The translations under genes and the position numbers were made by a program. Positions 1 to 7,386 of a DNA stretch of 64,000 nt are shown here, one piece after another. Source of the DNA: Paraburkholderia elongata (lineage in GTDB: Bacteria; Pseudomonadota; Gammaproteobacteria; Burkholderiales; Burkholderiaceae); NCBI RefSeq assembly GCF_013177735.1, contig NZ_WOEZ01000199.1:1-64000 (forward strand), given 5' to 3'. The notes beneath the pieces are model-generated. The model ran no database searches. It was not told where the DNA came from and worked only from the letters and a program-made list of their open reading frames with translations. The first letter of the stretch is position 1. Each line of letters opens with the position of its first letter.

Positions 1-794
1 TGGACGCGCAAGGCAAGCGCCTGGGCGTCCCGGTCTCGACCCTTCTTGGCGGCGCTGTCCGCAAGACGCTTCCGGTCCTTTGGACACTCGCGAGCGGTGA
101 TACACAACGAGACATCGATGAGGCAGAAACGCTGCTGGCCGAACGTCGCCACAATACATTCAAGCTGAAGATTGGACGGCGTAGTGTTCGTGACGACGTA
201 GCGCACGTATCGCAAATCAAAGCCGCGCTTGGCGACCGCGCCAAAGTCACGGTAGACGTGAATCAGGCATGGAATGAAGTTGACGCAGCGCTGGGAATCG
301 AAGCGCTCGAAGCTGCTGGCATTGACCTCATCGAGCAACCCACTCCGCGAGAGCAACGCGGAGCACTCGCCAGACTTGCATCGCGTTTCATCGTGCCCAT
401 CATGGCCGACGAAGCAGTAACAGGCCCGGAGGATGCTCTTGAACTCGTACGCGGTGCATGTGCGGACGTATTTGCATTGAAGATTGCGAAGTCCGGTGGA
501 ATCTACGGAATGATGCGTACAGCCGCCATTGCGGATGCAGCCGGGGTGTCCCTGTATGGTGGCACGATGCTTGAGGGCAGCATTGGGTCGGTTGCATCGG
601 CGCACGGATTTAGCGCTCTTCCGCAACTTGCCTGGGGTACAGAGCTGTTCGGACCTCTCCTGTTGAAAGACGACATCGTCACTGCGCGTCCCCAATATCG
701 GGACTTCGACCTTCATATGCCGGAGGGACCGGGCCTGGGCCTCCATATTGATGAAGACAAGCTCGCCTTCTACCGTCGCGACAAAAACATCTGA
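1..794 (+). CDS. catB: Muconate cycloisomerase, 5'-truncated by the window edge
   Basis: Converts cis,cis-muconate to muconolactone in the catechol branch of the beta-ketoadipate pathway, in the cytoplasm. The frame is open from base 3, so the N-terminus lies outside the window. Enolase-superfamily marks are visible: the KLKIG strand with the catalytic lysines (about 168-182), DVNQAW (about 258-275), IEQP and MADEAV, which supply metal-binding acids and a catalytic lysine. The C-terminus is complete. catC follows 87 bp later on the same strand, the usual order for catBC. The neighbour favours CatB over other members of the mandelate racemase/muconate lactonizing family. Confidence 0.9.
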   Translation, partial: DAQGKRLGVPVSTLLGGAVRKTLPVLWTLASGDTQRDIDEAETLLAERRHNTFKLKIGRRSVRDDVAHVSQIKAALGDRAKVTVDVNQAWNEVDAALGIEALEAAGIDLIEQPTPREQRGALARLASRFIVPIMADEAVTGPEDALELVRGACADVFALKIAKSGGIYGMMRTAAIADAAGVSLYGGTMLEGSIGSVASAHGFSALPQLAWGTELFGPLLLKDDIVTARPQYRDFDLHMPEGPGLGLHIDEDKLAFYRRDKNI

Positions 795-881
795 GCGCAG
801 GCGCTCAACGCAGAACTAACCACTTCGATTTTTTCCTGCCAGTGAACTAGCAGGAGCGTCGTATTTTTTTGGAAGAGAACC

Positions 882-1160
882 ATGCTTTATCTCGTAAGAA
901 TGGATGTACACCTGCCACACGATATGCCATCTGCTCAGGCCGATGAAATCAAGGCTCGCGAGAAGGCATACTCGCAAGAACTTCAACGGCAAGGTAAGTG
1001 GCAACAGCTGCACCGCGTGGTCGGTGAATACGCGAACTACAGTGTCTTCGACGTCGACTCGCACGACGAACTGCACACCATCCTCTCAGGTCTGCCGTTG
1101 TTTCCCTATATGACGATGAAGGTGACCGCGCTTGCAAGTCATCCGTCGTCCATCCGCTGA
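882..1160 (+). CDS. catC: Muconolactone delta-isomerase
   Basis: Isomerises muconolactone to 3-oxoadipate enol-lactone, the step after CatB. The 92-residue length and the pattern MLYLVRMDVHLP at the start, then a REKAYSQELQ helix and WQQLHRVVGEYANYSVF, are typical of this small ferredoxin-like decamer-forming family. An AGAGAACC purine stretch precedes the ATG. The gene directly follows catB. The operon ends here: the next 230 bp hold no gene and then accessory DNA begins, so catA is not in the usual adjacent place. Confidence 0.93.
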   Translation: MLYLVRMDVHLPHDMPSAQADEIKAREKAYSQELQRQGKWQQLHRVVGEYANYSVFDVDSHDELHTILSGLPLFPYMTMKVTALASHPSSIR

Positions 1161-1348
1161 AGCTGCAACAGTCACACTCCCTGCTATCACGTATATGGCG
1201 TCGGATTGGGAGCCAGGCGCCGCCCTGACTGCGGAGGTCGTCGTGGCGGTGTCTGTAACCTAATCAAAACGTCGTTCAGGTGATAGTCGCTTACCGTCCG
1301 ACGCCACGAGTATGAAACCTTGCAAGTAGCCTGAAACGATTGACCGGC

Positions 1349-1365
1349 GTGTACTAGAGTGTACT
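1349..1365. repeat. Direct repeat GTGTACT with 10-bp period
   Basis: GTGTACT occurs at 1349-1355 and again at 1359-1365, exactly one helical turn apart, 28 bp before the start of the 75-residue gene. This spacing fits a regulator contacting one DNA face, but no regulator is assigned. The rest of 1161-1392 shows no gene. Confidence 0.3.
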
Positions 1366-1392
1366 TACGACGCCTTCAACGGAGTTTCTTCC

Positions 1393-1620
1393 ATGGATAC
1401 TCATTCGATTCTGGGCATGATTCACGCCGAAGAGGCTTTACTGGTCTCCATCGTACGGTCGTTACCACCGGACATAAGACGCAACGTCGCCAACGATTTT
1501 CATGAGCAAGTCCAGCTCGCCGGGACTTCGCACCTGAATCCGACAACCGATCGAGAAGCGAGCGACGCGTTCAAGGCTCACATCAGAAGGTTGTCGATCA
1601 TGCTTGCCTCGCTGTCATGA
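1393..1620 (+). CDS. Small hypothetical protein
   Basis: A 75-residue soluble protein that I do not recognise. It looks helical: a MIHAEEALLVSIVRSL helix, a middle part rich in charged residues, and a final helix ending LSIMLASLS. No signal peptide or membrane segment is seen. Its stop overlaps the start of the nuclease gene by 4 bp (ATGA), so the two are probably translated together and may function together. It starts the accessory insert that follows catBC. Confidence 0.6.
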   Translation: MDTHSILGMIHAEEALLVSIVRSLPPDIRRNVANDFHEQVQLAGTSHLNPTTDREASDAFKAHIRRLSIMLASLS

Positions 1621-2153
1621 AGAGAAGTCGACCAGTCCGAGGCGCCACGTGTGGCGTGCGCGAGCGAATTGCATTTGCGTCTTGCGCCGACCATACTCGT
1701 TCCGTCGTGCATCTGCGGCTCTTTGAGCTGACTGTCGCTAGTGTCTTCAGCGATTTCGGTTACAAGGCTGCTGCAACTGCTTATTCAAACGACGGAGGAA
1801 TTGACGTGGTATTGGAAGATGGCACCGGGGGAAGAATAGGTGTTCAAGTAAAAAGACAAAGAAGATCAGTGGAAGTGGAGCAACTCAGAGCCTTCTTGGG
1901 TGCCTTAACACTGGGAGGCTTTACGAGCGGTGTATTTGTATCATCTTCCCGCTTTTGCAGAGGGGCGATTCTTGTAGCACAGAGAAGCACGGAACGCATT
2001 ATGCCGATCGAGATCGTCGATGCAAATCGTTTCTTCGATATGCTTGGTTTCGCCCAGTTGAACCATGCGCCAGGGCCGGAAGATTGCGGTATCACTCGAA
2101 CTGACCCCTTGAAATTTCGTTGCAACAACTACAGCCACTTAAACACTCTCTGA
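1617..2153 (+). CDS. Mrr-type restriction endonuclease-like protein
   Basis: Predicted DNA endonuclease of the PD-(D/E)xK fold. The core is visible: a helix LFELTVASVFSDFGY (about 35-49), then Asp63 in DGGIDV and the Gln77-Val-Lys79 motif, the D...QxK signature of Mrr_cat domains. The protein is short (178 residues) and lacks the N-terminal winged helix of full Mrr, so it may act with the upstream 75-residue protein. Codon use is more AT-rich than the flanking cat genes, which suggests transfer. The first 25 residues have no recognisable role and the real start may be further in. Confidence 0.65.
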   Translation: MKRSRPVRGATCGVRERIAFASCADHTRSVVHLRLFELTVASVFSDFGYKAAATAYSNDGGIDVVLEDGTGGRIGVQVKRQRRSVEVEQLRAFLGALTLGGFTSGVFVSSSRFCRGAILVAQRSTERIMPIEIVDANRFFDMLGFAQLNHAPGPEDCGITRTDPLKFRCNNYSHLNTL

Positions 2154-2199
2154 CAGAATTTTAGGGCGCAACTTCCCTGTAAGACATGGAGACAGCCGA

Positions 2200-2283
2200 T
2201 CTTCGCGCGCCGTGTACGACAAGGCTGAGTATGCCGCGCGCCGGCACATGCTTCAGGAGTGGGCGAATATGGTCGATGCTTGA
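2200..2283 (+). pseudogene. C-terminal remnant of a tyrosine-type integrase
   Basis: The frame ending at the TGA at 2281-2283 translates to AVYDKAEYAARRHMLQEWAN and a few more residues. This is the characteristic tail of phage/island integrases of the P4 type (YxRxxYxxERRxxLQxWA). Nothing upstream in frame gives a catalytic domain, so only the tail survives. It marks an old integration event in the catBC flank. Confidence 0.5.
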
Positions 2284-2414
2284 GCGCGGGGCGACGCAGC
2301 TGGTCCTAAGCCGCAAGAGTTCCCTTACGTGATGAGTCGGAAGGTGCGCGTCGCGGTTTCTGGTGAGGTAGTCGATCACTGGCCGTGGATCCCCTGCCGG
2401 CCTGATTCATGAGC

Positions 2415-2495
2415 CTAATTCAAGCTGTCGGCCTTGAGGATCGAGTAATAGCTGTCGGCGGACGTCTCGTCGGCGCGGAACACCTTGCGCTTCAC
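2415..2495 (-). pseudogene. Short C-terminal fragment of an unknown protein
   Basis: On the minus strand a GTG-initiated frame gives 26 residues (KRKVFRADETSADSYYSI, then a short tail) before TAG. The composition looks coding-like but too short to be a gene. It is probably the end of a lost gene abutting the vapBC promoter. I do not recognise the family. Confidence 0.2.
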
Positions 2496-2499
2496 GCTG

Positions 2500-2517
2500 C
2501 CTTACCTTAAAGTAAGG
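2500..2517. promoter_or_regulatory. Likely vapBC operator
   Basis: A perfect inverted repeat, CCTTAC-CTTAAA-GTAAGG, ends 23 bp before the antitoxin ATG. Toxin-antitoxin operons of this type are autorepressed by the antitoxin binding a palindrome at the promoter, so this is the natural operator. Confidence 0.5.
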
Positions 2518-2540
2518 AAAATGAGAATCAGGAGGTGAAA

Positions 2541-2786
2541 ATGACTTCTGCCACCGTAACATCAAAGGGACAGGTCACGATTCCCGTGGACGTTCGGACC
2601 CGTCTCGGACTGGCGACGGGAGACCGGATCGAATTCGTCCTGAATGAGGAAACCGATCGGTACGAGGTGGTGCCAGCTACGCGCTCGGTAACCGCGCTTA
2701 AGGGCGTCATCCGCAAGCCCACCAAGCCGGTGACGATTGAGGAGATGAATGCGGCGATCGCCGAACAGGGGGCCTCGGCCCGATGA
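2541..2786 (+). CDS. vapB: AbrB/MazE-fold antitoxin, VapB type
   Basis: An 81-residue DNA-binding antitoxin expected to neutralise the downstream PIN toxin and repress the operon. The swapped-hairpin motif is clear: ATVTSKGQVTIPVDVRTRLG followed by GDRIEFV. The C-terminal part (TKPVTIEEMNAAIAEQG) is the acidic, flexible tail that binds toxin. I chose ATG 2541 because AGGAGG at 2530-2535 sits 5 bp upstream; a GTG at 2535 overlaps this Shine-Dalgarno and is unlikely. The stop overlaps the toxin start by 4 bp. Confidence 0.85.
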   Translation: MTSATVTSKGQVTIPVDVRTRLGLATGDRIEFVLNEETDRYEVVPATRSVTALKGVIRKPTKPVTIEEMNAAIAEQGASAR

Positions 2787-3178
2787 TCGGTCTCGATACG
2801 AATGTGTTAGTGCGATATTTCGCGCAGGACGATCCTGTGCAGGCGAAAAAAGCGGGCGCACTCATCGAGTCCCTGACGCCCGAGCGCCCCGGCTACGTCA
2901 CCCAGGTGGCACTCGTCGAGGTCGTCTGGGTGCTCGGCCGGGCCTACGACGTCGAGCGCGCCGAGATCGCGCAGGTGATCGAGACGCTGCTTCGCACTAA
3001 GGAAGTGGTTGTGGAGGCGGCGGAGACGGTATGGAAGGCGCTGCGACTCTACGCGGGCTCGTCCGCAGATTTCGCTGACTGTTTGATCGAGCGAGCGTGT
3101 CATGAGGCGCAGTGCGAATACACGGCAACGTTTGACATCAAAGCGTCCAAAGCAACCGGCATGCGTCTGATCAAGTAA
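2783..3178 (+). CDS. vapC: PIN-domain ribonuclease toxin, VapC type
   Basis: A 131-residue PIN-domain toxin, in this family a Mg-dependent RNase that usually cuts tRNA or rRNA. The acidic active site is complete: Asp5 in LDTNVLVRYF, Glu46 in LVEVVW, Asp96 and Asp99 in SADFADCLI, and Asp118 in TFD. It overlaps vapB by ATGA, the usual translational coupling. It appears intact and functional, and probably stabilises this accessory segment. Confidence 0.85.
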   Translation: MIGLDTNVLVRYFAQDDPVQAKKAGALIESLTPERPGYVTQVALVEVVWVLGRAYDVERAEIAQVIETLLRTKEVVVEAAETVWKALRLYAGSSADFADCLIERACHEAQCEYTATFDIKASKATGMRLIK

Positions 3179-3404
3179 GGGAAAGCAGGAAAAACGCCCT
3201 GCCGGGCGTCGCAATCAACCAGAAGAGTGTCTTGAACGAGCTGACGACGCTGACGCAGCCGGAGGATCAGCGGGAAGCGGCGCTCAAATATGCACTTGAG
3301 GTGTTGGGTGCTGGGAAGGTGGTGAGGCCGACGACTTTCTGCATGACTTTGCAGGATTCGATCCTCACACGGCTTGGTGCATTGAAGAGCAATTCCCGAA
3401 TATT

Positions 3405-3647
3405 GTGATGAACGCGTATCTCGAACTGCGGAATGACCTGCAGGACGCGATCGCCTTTCGCGAATGGGCAACGGCATACCAGAGGACCGATACGGGCGAC
3501 ACATTCGGCGACGATCGCAATACAGTCAGTGATATGCATCATCGGTTCAAGCCGGACATGGACGTAGCTGTGAGACGAATGAAAGAGGGCGCTGGTCGGC
3601 TTGAAGGCGATCCAGAAGGAAATGAAAACTGCACTGGCACTTCATGA
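3405..3647 (+). pseudogene. Degenerate hypothetical gene
   Basis: An 80-residue frame beginning MNAYLELRNDLQDAIAFREW. The same frame stays open upstream to about 3300 without a start codon, and a different frame around 3200-3390 also reads like coding sequence (LTTLTQPEDQREAALKYALE). This pattern suggests one or two frameshifted genes. No domain is recognised. It lies directly behind vapC in the accessory insert. The stretch 3179-3404 holds only this debris. Confidence 0.3.
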
Positions 3648-3714
3648 ACTCAAGGCGTCGCGATCGAAGGCGTGATCCGGCAGACCAGCACCGACGACGT
3701 AACCCCGCTCGCGG

Positions 3715-3761
3715 CTCGCCCCCCACAGTCATAGCTTTGACGACTGCACACGGGGGGCGAG
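3715..3761. repeat. Long imperfect hairpin
   Basis: CTCGCCCCCC (3715-3724) pairs with GGGGGGCGAG (3752-3761), and inside it AGTC (3727-3730) pairs with GACT (3742-3745). The structure is strong and lies between gene debris and the 3' end of the cupin gene. It could be a terminator, a folded recombination site or a mobile-element end. No T-run follows on either strand. Confidence 0.45.
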
Positions 3762-3864
3762 ATGTTCTCGCACTAGTCATGCTGCCGTCCGGAAGGCACC
3801 CGCTCCATCGTTCGTGAACTTCAACACAAATCCGTAGAGGCAAGGGTTAAAGCAGGGCAAGCAA

Positions 3865-4200
3865 TCAGGAGAGCGGCATGGCCAGCAGCACAGTGACCGC
3901 GGTAGAAGATAAATTCCTGAGTGCCCGGGCTTCACCTGGCGCGAGGCGGCACGAATCGTTGGCGCGCAATACCTCCGTACCGGCATCCGTTTCCACGGTC
4001 AGCTCCCCTGACAACACGACGTAGTGCTTCTCGACTGCAGATGCGGAAAACGACGTATAACCACCCGGCCGAATTGTGGAAACACCAAGCCATAGCGCGT
4101 CCGATTCTCCCGCCTCATGCCCTTGCAGCCTCACGCAGCGCATCAAAAAATGGTTCTCCGGGAAGTACTCGGGCGCCGAGTCGAATCGGGTGACGTTCAT
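3865..4200 (-). CDS. Small single-domain cupin protein
   Basis: A 111-residue cupin: the conserved beta-barrel elements are HYVVLSGELTVETDAG (about 60-75) and LAPGEARALRN (about 85-97). The usual first metal motif (HxH-x(3,4)-E) is reduced, with only one clear His in EKHYVVL, so metal binding and catalysis are uncertain. It is the last gene of the minus-strand operon and overlaps the preceding reductase gene by 4 bp, so it probably serves the same pathway. A sensory or isomerase role is possible. Confidence 0.7.
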   Translation of the reverse strand: MNVTRFDSAPEYFPENHFLMRCVRLQGHEAGESDALWLGVSTIRPGGYTSFSASAVEKHYVVLSGELTVETDAGTEVLRANDSCRLAPGEARALRNLSSTAVTVLLAMPLS

Positions 4201-5174
4201 GGCTTGAGCAGGACACGGTCGGTGCTACCGCGCAACACTGCCTGATAGGCACGAACGGCATCGTCGATCGAGAATACAGACTCCTGGTTGATTGGAAACG
4301 GCTTCAGCTTTCCGCTGACAAACAGGGGGAGCAACTGGTCCAGGATTTGGGCGCCATCAATGCTGTCCAGTGCAAGCGTGTCGATTCCGACGTACGTGTG
4401 CTGACCACGGTAGAAAGCAAAGATGTCGAACGGGACCGCACGATCGAGCGTGGAGATGAAGATTTGCGTGCCGCGCTTTGCTAGTGCTGCGTTGGCCTGT
4501 TCGAAATACGGACTGCCAACCGTGTTGTAGACAATGTCGGCGCCGTGGCCGCCCGTATTCTCACGCACGATCTCTGCAATCTTTTGCGATGATGCATCGA
4601 TCATGATCACTTCGCCATTCGCATGCCCGAGATAGTTTTGAGCGGTGCGTTCGACACCAAATACCTTTGCACCAGCGTTCGTCGCAAGCTGAATGGCTGC
4701 TTGACCCACTTTGCCGTTTGCGCCGAACACAAGTACGACATCGCCCTTTTTCGCACCCCCGGCACGTCGCAGTCCTTCATATGCCGTAATGAACGGAACG
4801 CCAATGGAACCCGCTTCCTCCATCGACAGATTGGCGGGCTTCTTGCGCACACCAGCAGTGGGAACGGTCAGATAGTGGCCATGTGAACCGTTGCGCCGAA
4901 TACCGAGCTCTCCTCCGCTTCCCCAAACCGCCTGGCCGATCAGATCAGAAGGGCCATCGAGAACAATCCCTGCATAATCGCGGCCAGGTGTACGGGGCCA
5001 CACCGCATGCGGCATGCCGCCAAGCACAGCCTTCACGTCGCTCGGGTTGACACCCGCGCTCACCACTTGTACCAGGCATTCTCCGGCGTCGGCGGTCGGT
5101 GCAGACTGGGGAGCGATATTCAGGTCGAGTGAATCTACGTTGGCGCTGGGCGCCGTAACATGCACTGCTTTCAT
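4197..5174 (-). CDS. MDR-family NAD(P)H:quinone/enoyl reductase-like oxidoreductase
   Basis: A medium-chain dehydrogenase/reductase of 325 residues. The N-terminal GroES-like half contains SAGVNPSDVKAVLG and the GRDYAGIV motif. The Rossmann half has VLVFGANGKVGQAA (about 147-160), the NADPH site of the zinc-free quinone oxidoreductase group. Zinc-ligand cysteines are absent. It lies between the gamma-carbonic-anhydrase-like gene (11-bp gap) and the cupin gene (4-bp overlap). A role as enoyl or maleylacetate-like reductase downstream of ring cleavage is an inference. Confidence 0.8.
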   Translation of the reverse strand: MKAVHVTAPSANVDSLDLNIAPQSAPTADAGECLVQVVSAGVNPSDVKAVLGGMPHAVWPRTPGRDYAGIVLDGPSDLIGQAVWGSGGELGIRRNGSHGHYLTVPTAGVRKKPANLSMEEAGSIGVPFITAYEGLRRAGGAKKGDVVLVFGANGKVGQAAIQLATNAGAKVFGVERTAQNYLGHANGEVIMIDASSQKIAEIVRENTGGHGADIVYNTVGSPYFEQANAALAKRGTQIFISTLDRAVPFDIFAFYRGQHTYVGIDTLALDSIDGAQILDQLLPLFVSGKLKPFPINQESVFSIDDAVRAYQAVLRGSTDRVLLKP

Positions 5175-5185
5175 CTTTGGTATTC

Positions 5186-5722
5186 CTAAAATGTCAAAGT
5201 AACGAATTGATTGGTCTTATAGCGATCAATAAGTGCGACATAGCGCGAAGCGGCCAAGCCCAAACTTGTGCGTTCCTCATCGGTGAGGGGGCGCAGCAAG
5301 CGCGCAGGGCTTCCCGCCCAAAGTTCTCCAGTGCGGACGATTTTGCGCGGTGACAGCACGGCGCCGGCGGCAAGCATGCCCCCGGATTGGACGACGGCGC
5401 CGTCCAGGACGCGCGCCCCGAAGCCGACAAAGGAGCCATCTTCGAGTGTGCAGGCGTGCAGGATCGCGCCGTGACCGACGGTGACGTCATCGCCAACAAT
5501 TGTCGGCAGCCCGTTGGTCGTGCCGTGAACGATCGATCCATCCTGGATGTTGGTCCGTCGTCCAATTGAGATCTTCTGGACGTCACCGCGCAAGACACAG
5601 TTGAACCAGATGGACGACTGTTCGCCGATCGTCACGTCCCCGATGAGTTGTGTACCCCGAGCCACGAAAGCGCTGGGGTCGACTGACGGAACGAGAGGCA
5701 AGGAGCTCAGGGCTGTATTCAC
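5186..5722 (-). CDS. Gamma-carbonic-anhydrase-like hexapeptide-repeat protein
   Basis: A left-handed beta-helix protein of 178 residues. Repeated hexapeptides such as IGDVTIGEQSSIW and VGDDVTVGHGAILHACTL are visible. The three zinc histidines of the family are present: His66 in SIVHG, and His84 and His89 in GHGAILH. The family includes carbonic anhydrases and CoA-thioester-linked proteins (PaaY type), and the latter role suits a catabolic operon. The start overlaps the end of the BKACE gene by 4 bp. Confidence 0.82.
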   Translation of the reverse strand: MNTALSSLPLVPSVDPSAFVARGTQLIGDVTIGEQSSIWFNCVLRGDVQKISIGRRTNIQDGSIVHGTTNGLPTIVGDDVTVGHGAILHACTLEDGSFVGFGARVLDGAVVQSGGMLAAGAVLSPRKIVRTGELWAGSPARLLRPLTDEERTSLGLAASRYVALIDRYKTNQFVTLTF

Positions 5723-6600
5723 CGGCGCAGCCCCAACTGTTCGCGTGCTTCCTGGGCGGTCGCCAGCTCGCCGCCAAGGGAATGCACAATGTCGCTTGCC
5801 CGTTTGACGAGCGCGGCGTTGCTTTCCGCCAGCACGCCGTGGGAAATGTAGATGTTGTCTTCAAGGCCCACGCGGACATGACCGCCTGCCAGCCACGCCT
5901 GAGCAACCATGGGAAACTCGAAGCGGCCGACGCCAAACGCGGCCCATTGTGCGCCTGCGGGCAGCAGGCTACGGGCGTACATCACGGACTCGGGTGAAGC
6001 GGAGAATCCATACTTCACGCCCATCACGAAAGTCCACAACCCGGGACCTTCCAGAGCACCTGATTTGATCAGGTCCAGTGCGAGATGCATGTCGCCTGAA
6101 TCAAAAATCTCGAGTTCAGGTTTGACGCCGGCTTCCCGGATCACTGCCGCCATGCGCGTGACGTTCTTCGGCGTATTGATGACGACATCCGCACCAGAGT
6201 TCATGGTGTTCAAATCGAGGCTGCAGATGTCGGGGCGCAGCGCCAGGATATGTTCGACACGATCTTCGGGGCGCATCAGCGTCGTTCCAAGGGCCGCAAC
6301 TTTGGGATCGTCATCGCTCGGGATAAAGCGCCCACCAGGTCCCGTCGTCAGGTTGATGATGACGTTAGTGTCTTTTGCGCGAATGCGTTGAATGACTTCG
6401 CGGTACAGCTCAATGTCCATCGAGGGGCGACCGGTTTCGGGGTCCCGCACGTGGATGTGTACCACTGCCGCGCCGGCGCGTGCTGCATCGAGCGATGCGT
6501 TGGCAATTTGCTCAGGGGTAACTGGCAGGCCAGGGTGTTGCTCGGGTTTGGTCAGATTCCCGGTTACCGCGCAGGTGATGATGGTCTTGCGTGAATGCAT
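5719..6600 (-). CDS. BKACE-family beta-keto acid cleavage enzyme (DUF849)
   Basis: A 293-residue zinc-dependent TIM-barrel of the 3-keto-5-aminohexanoate cleavage family. These enzymes condense a beta-keto acid with acetyl-CoA, giving acetoacetate and a new acyl-CoA. The metal motif VVHIHVRDPETGRPS (46-60, His48 and His50) and the late GLEDNIY motif are intact. It lies in the operon between the SDR and the gamma-CA-like gene. Substrate differs across the family; here a beta-keto acid from ring cleavage is an inference. Confidence 0.87.
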   Translation of the reverse strand: MHSRKTIITCAVTGNLTKPEQHPGLPVTPEQIANASLDAARAGAAVVHIHVRDPETGRPSMDIELYREVIQRIRAKDTNVIINLTTGPGGRFIPSDDDPKVAALGTTLMRPEDRVEHILALRPDICSLDLNTMNSGADVVINTPKNVTRMAAVIREAGVKPELEIFDSGDMHLALDLIKSGALEGPGLWTFVMGVKYGFSASPESVMYARSLLPAGAQWAAFGVGRFEFPMVAQAWLAGGHVRVGLEDNIYISHGVLAESNAALVKRASDIVHSLGGELATAQEAREQLGLRR

Positions 6601-6624
6601 TTGTTACCTCGGAACGAGTTTGAA

Positions 6625-7374
6625 CTAGTTCAGTCGGCGACCGCCATCGACGACGAGCGTCACACCAGTCGTGAATTTCAGGTGAGTGGCGCACGCCTCG
6701 ATCGCGGCTGCGATGTCATCGGGGGTTCCGATTCGACCGAGCGGGGTGGTTGCCGCCACCTTGTCATTGAAATCTGCCCCGCGGCCTGGCACGAATGTCG
6801 TATCGACAACGCCGGGAGATACATTCACAACCCGGATCCGTGGTGCCAGCGCACGGCCAAGAGATACCGCCATGATGTCGAGGCCGGCTTTCGCTGCGCA
6901 GTACGCGATGTTGCTGCCAACGCCGGTCGTGGCCGAGATCGAAGACACATTCACGACCAACCCGTCGCCCGACTCAGCGAGCAGCGTGTGGAACGCCCGG
7001 AGGGCGGCAAACTGACCTCGCCAGTTCACCTTGAACATGTCGTCGATCAGATCATCAGTCAACGCGTCGAGGTTGTCGTGTTTGACCGGTTGCGTGAAGC
7101 CGGCGGCGTTGACCAGGATGTCGGCACGACCATAGCGGTGGCGCACAGTGCCGGCGAGATCGTTGAGCGTAGCGCTATCGGTGATCGATGCAAGTGCAGC
7201 GCAATGTCCTTCCCCCGGCAAGCCTTCGGCCACAGTTCGCGCGTGCGAGAGATCGTCTCGACCGACTACGACAACGCAAGCGCCCGAAAGTGCAAGCCGG
7301 TGTGCCGTCGCGGCGCCAATGCCGCCGGTGCCGCCAAGGATGACTGCTACCTTCTCGTCTAACGTTTGGGACAT
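6625..7374 (-). CDS. Short-chain dehydrogenase/reductase
   Basis: A classical SDR of 249 residues. The cofactor motif GGTGGIG is at 14-20, NAAG at 89-92, and the catalytic set is Ser144/145, Tyr158 and Lys162 in the YCAAK motif. The C-terminus ends VTLVVDGGRRLN, as in this family. It is the second gene of the operon, 12 bp after the dioxygenase. It probably oxidises or reduces a hydroxy or keto intermediate; the substrate is unknown. Confidence 0.88.
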   Translation of the reverse strand: MSQTLDEKVAVILGGTGGIGAATAHRLALSGACVVVVGRDDLSHARTVAEGLPGEGHCAALASITDSATLNDLAGTVRHRYGRADILVNAAGFTQPVKHDNLDALTDDLIDDMFKVNWRGQFAALRAFHTLLAESGDGLVVNVSSISATTGVGSNIAYCAAKAGLDIMAVSLGRALAPRIRVVNVSPGVVDTTFVPGRGADFNDKVAATTPLGRIGTPDDIAAAIEACATHLKFTTGVTLVVDGGRRLN

Positions 7375-7386
7375 GGGAAGTTCCTC

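Noticed and set aside
1331-1345. TGAAACGATTGACC near the hypothetical gene as an eighth LacI site
   Set aside because: Too many mismatches in both half sites to count as a member of the set.
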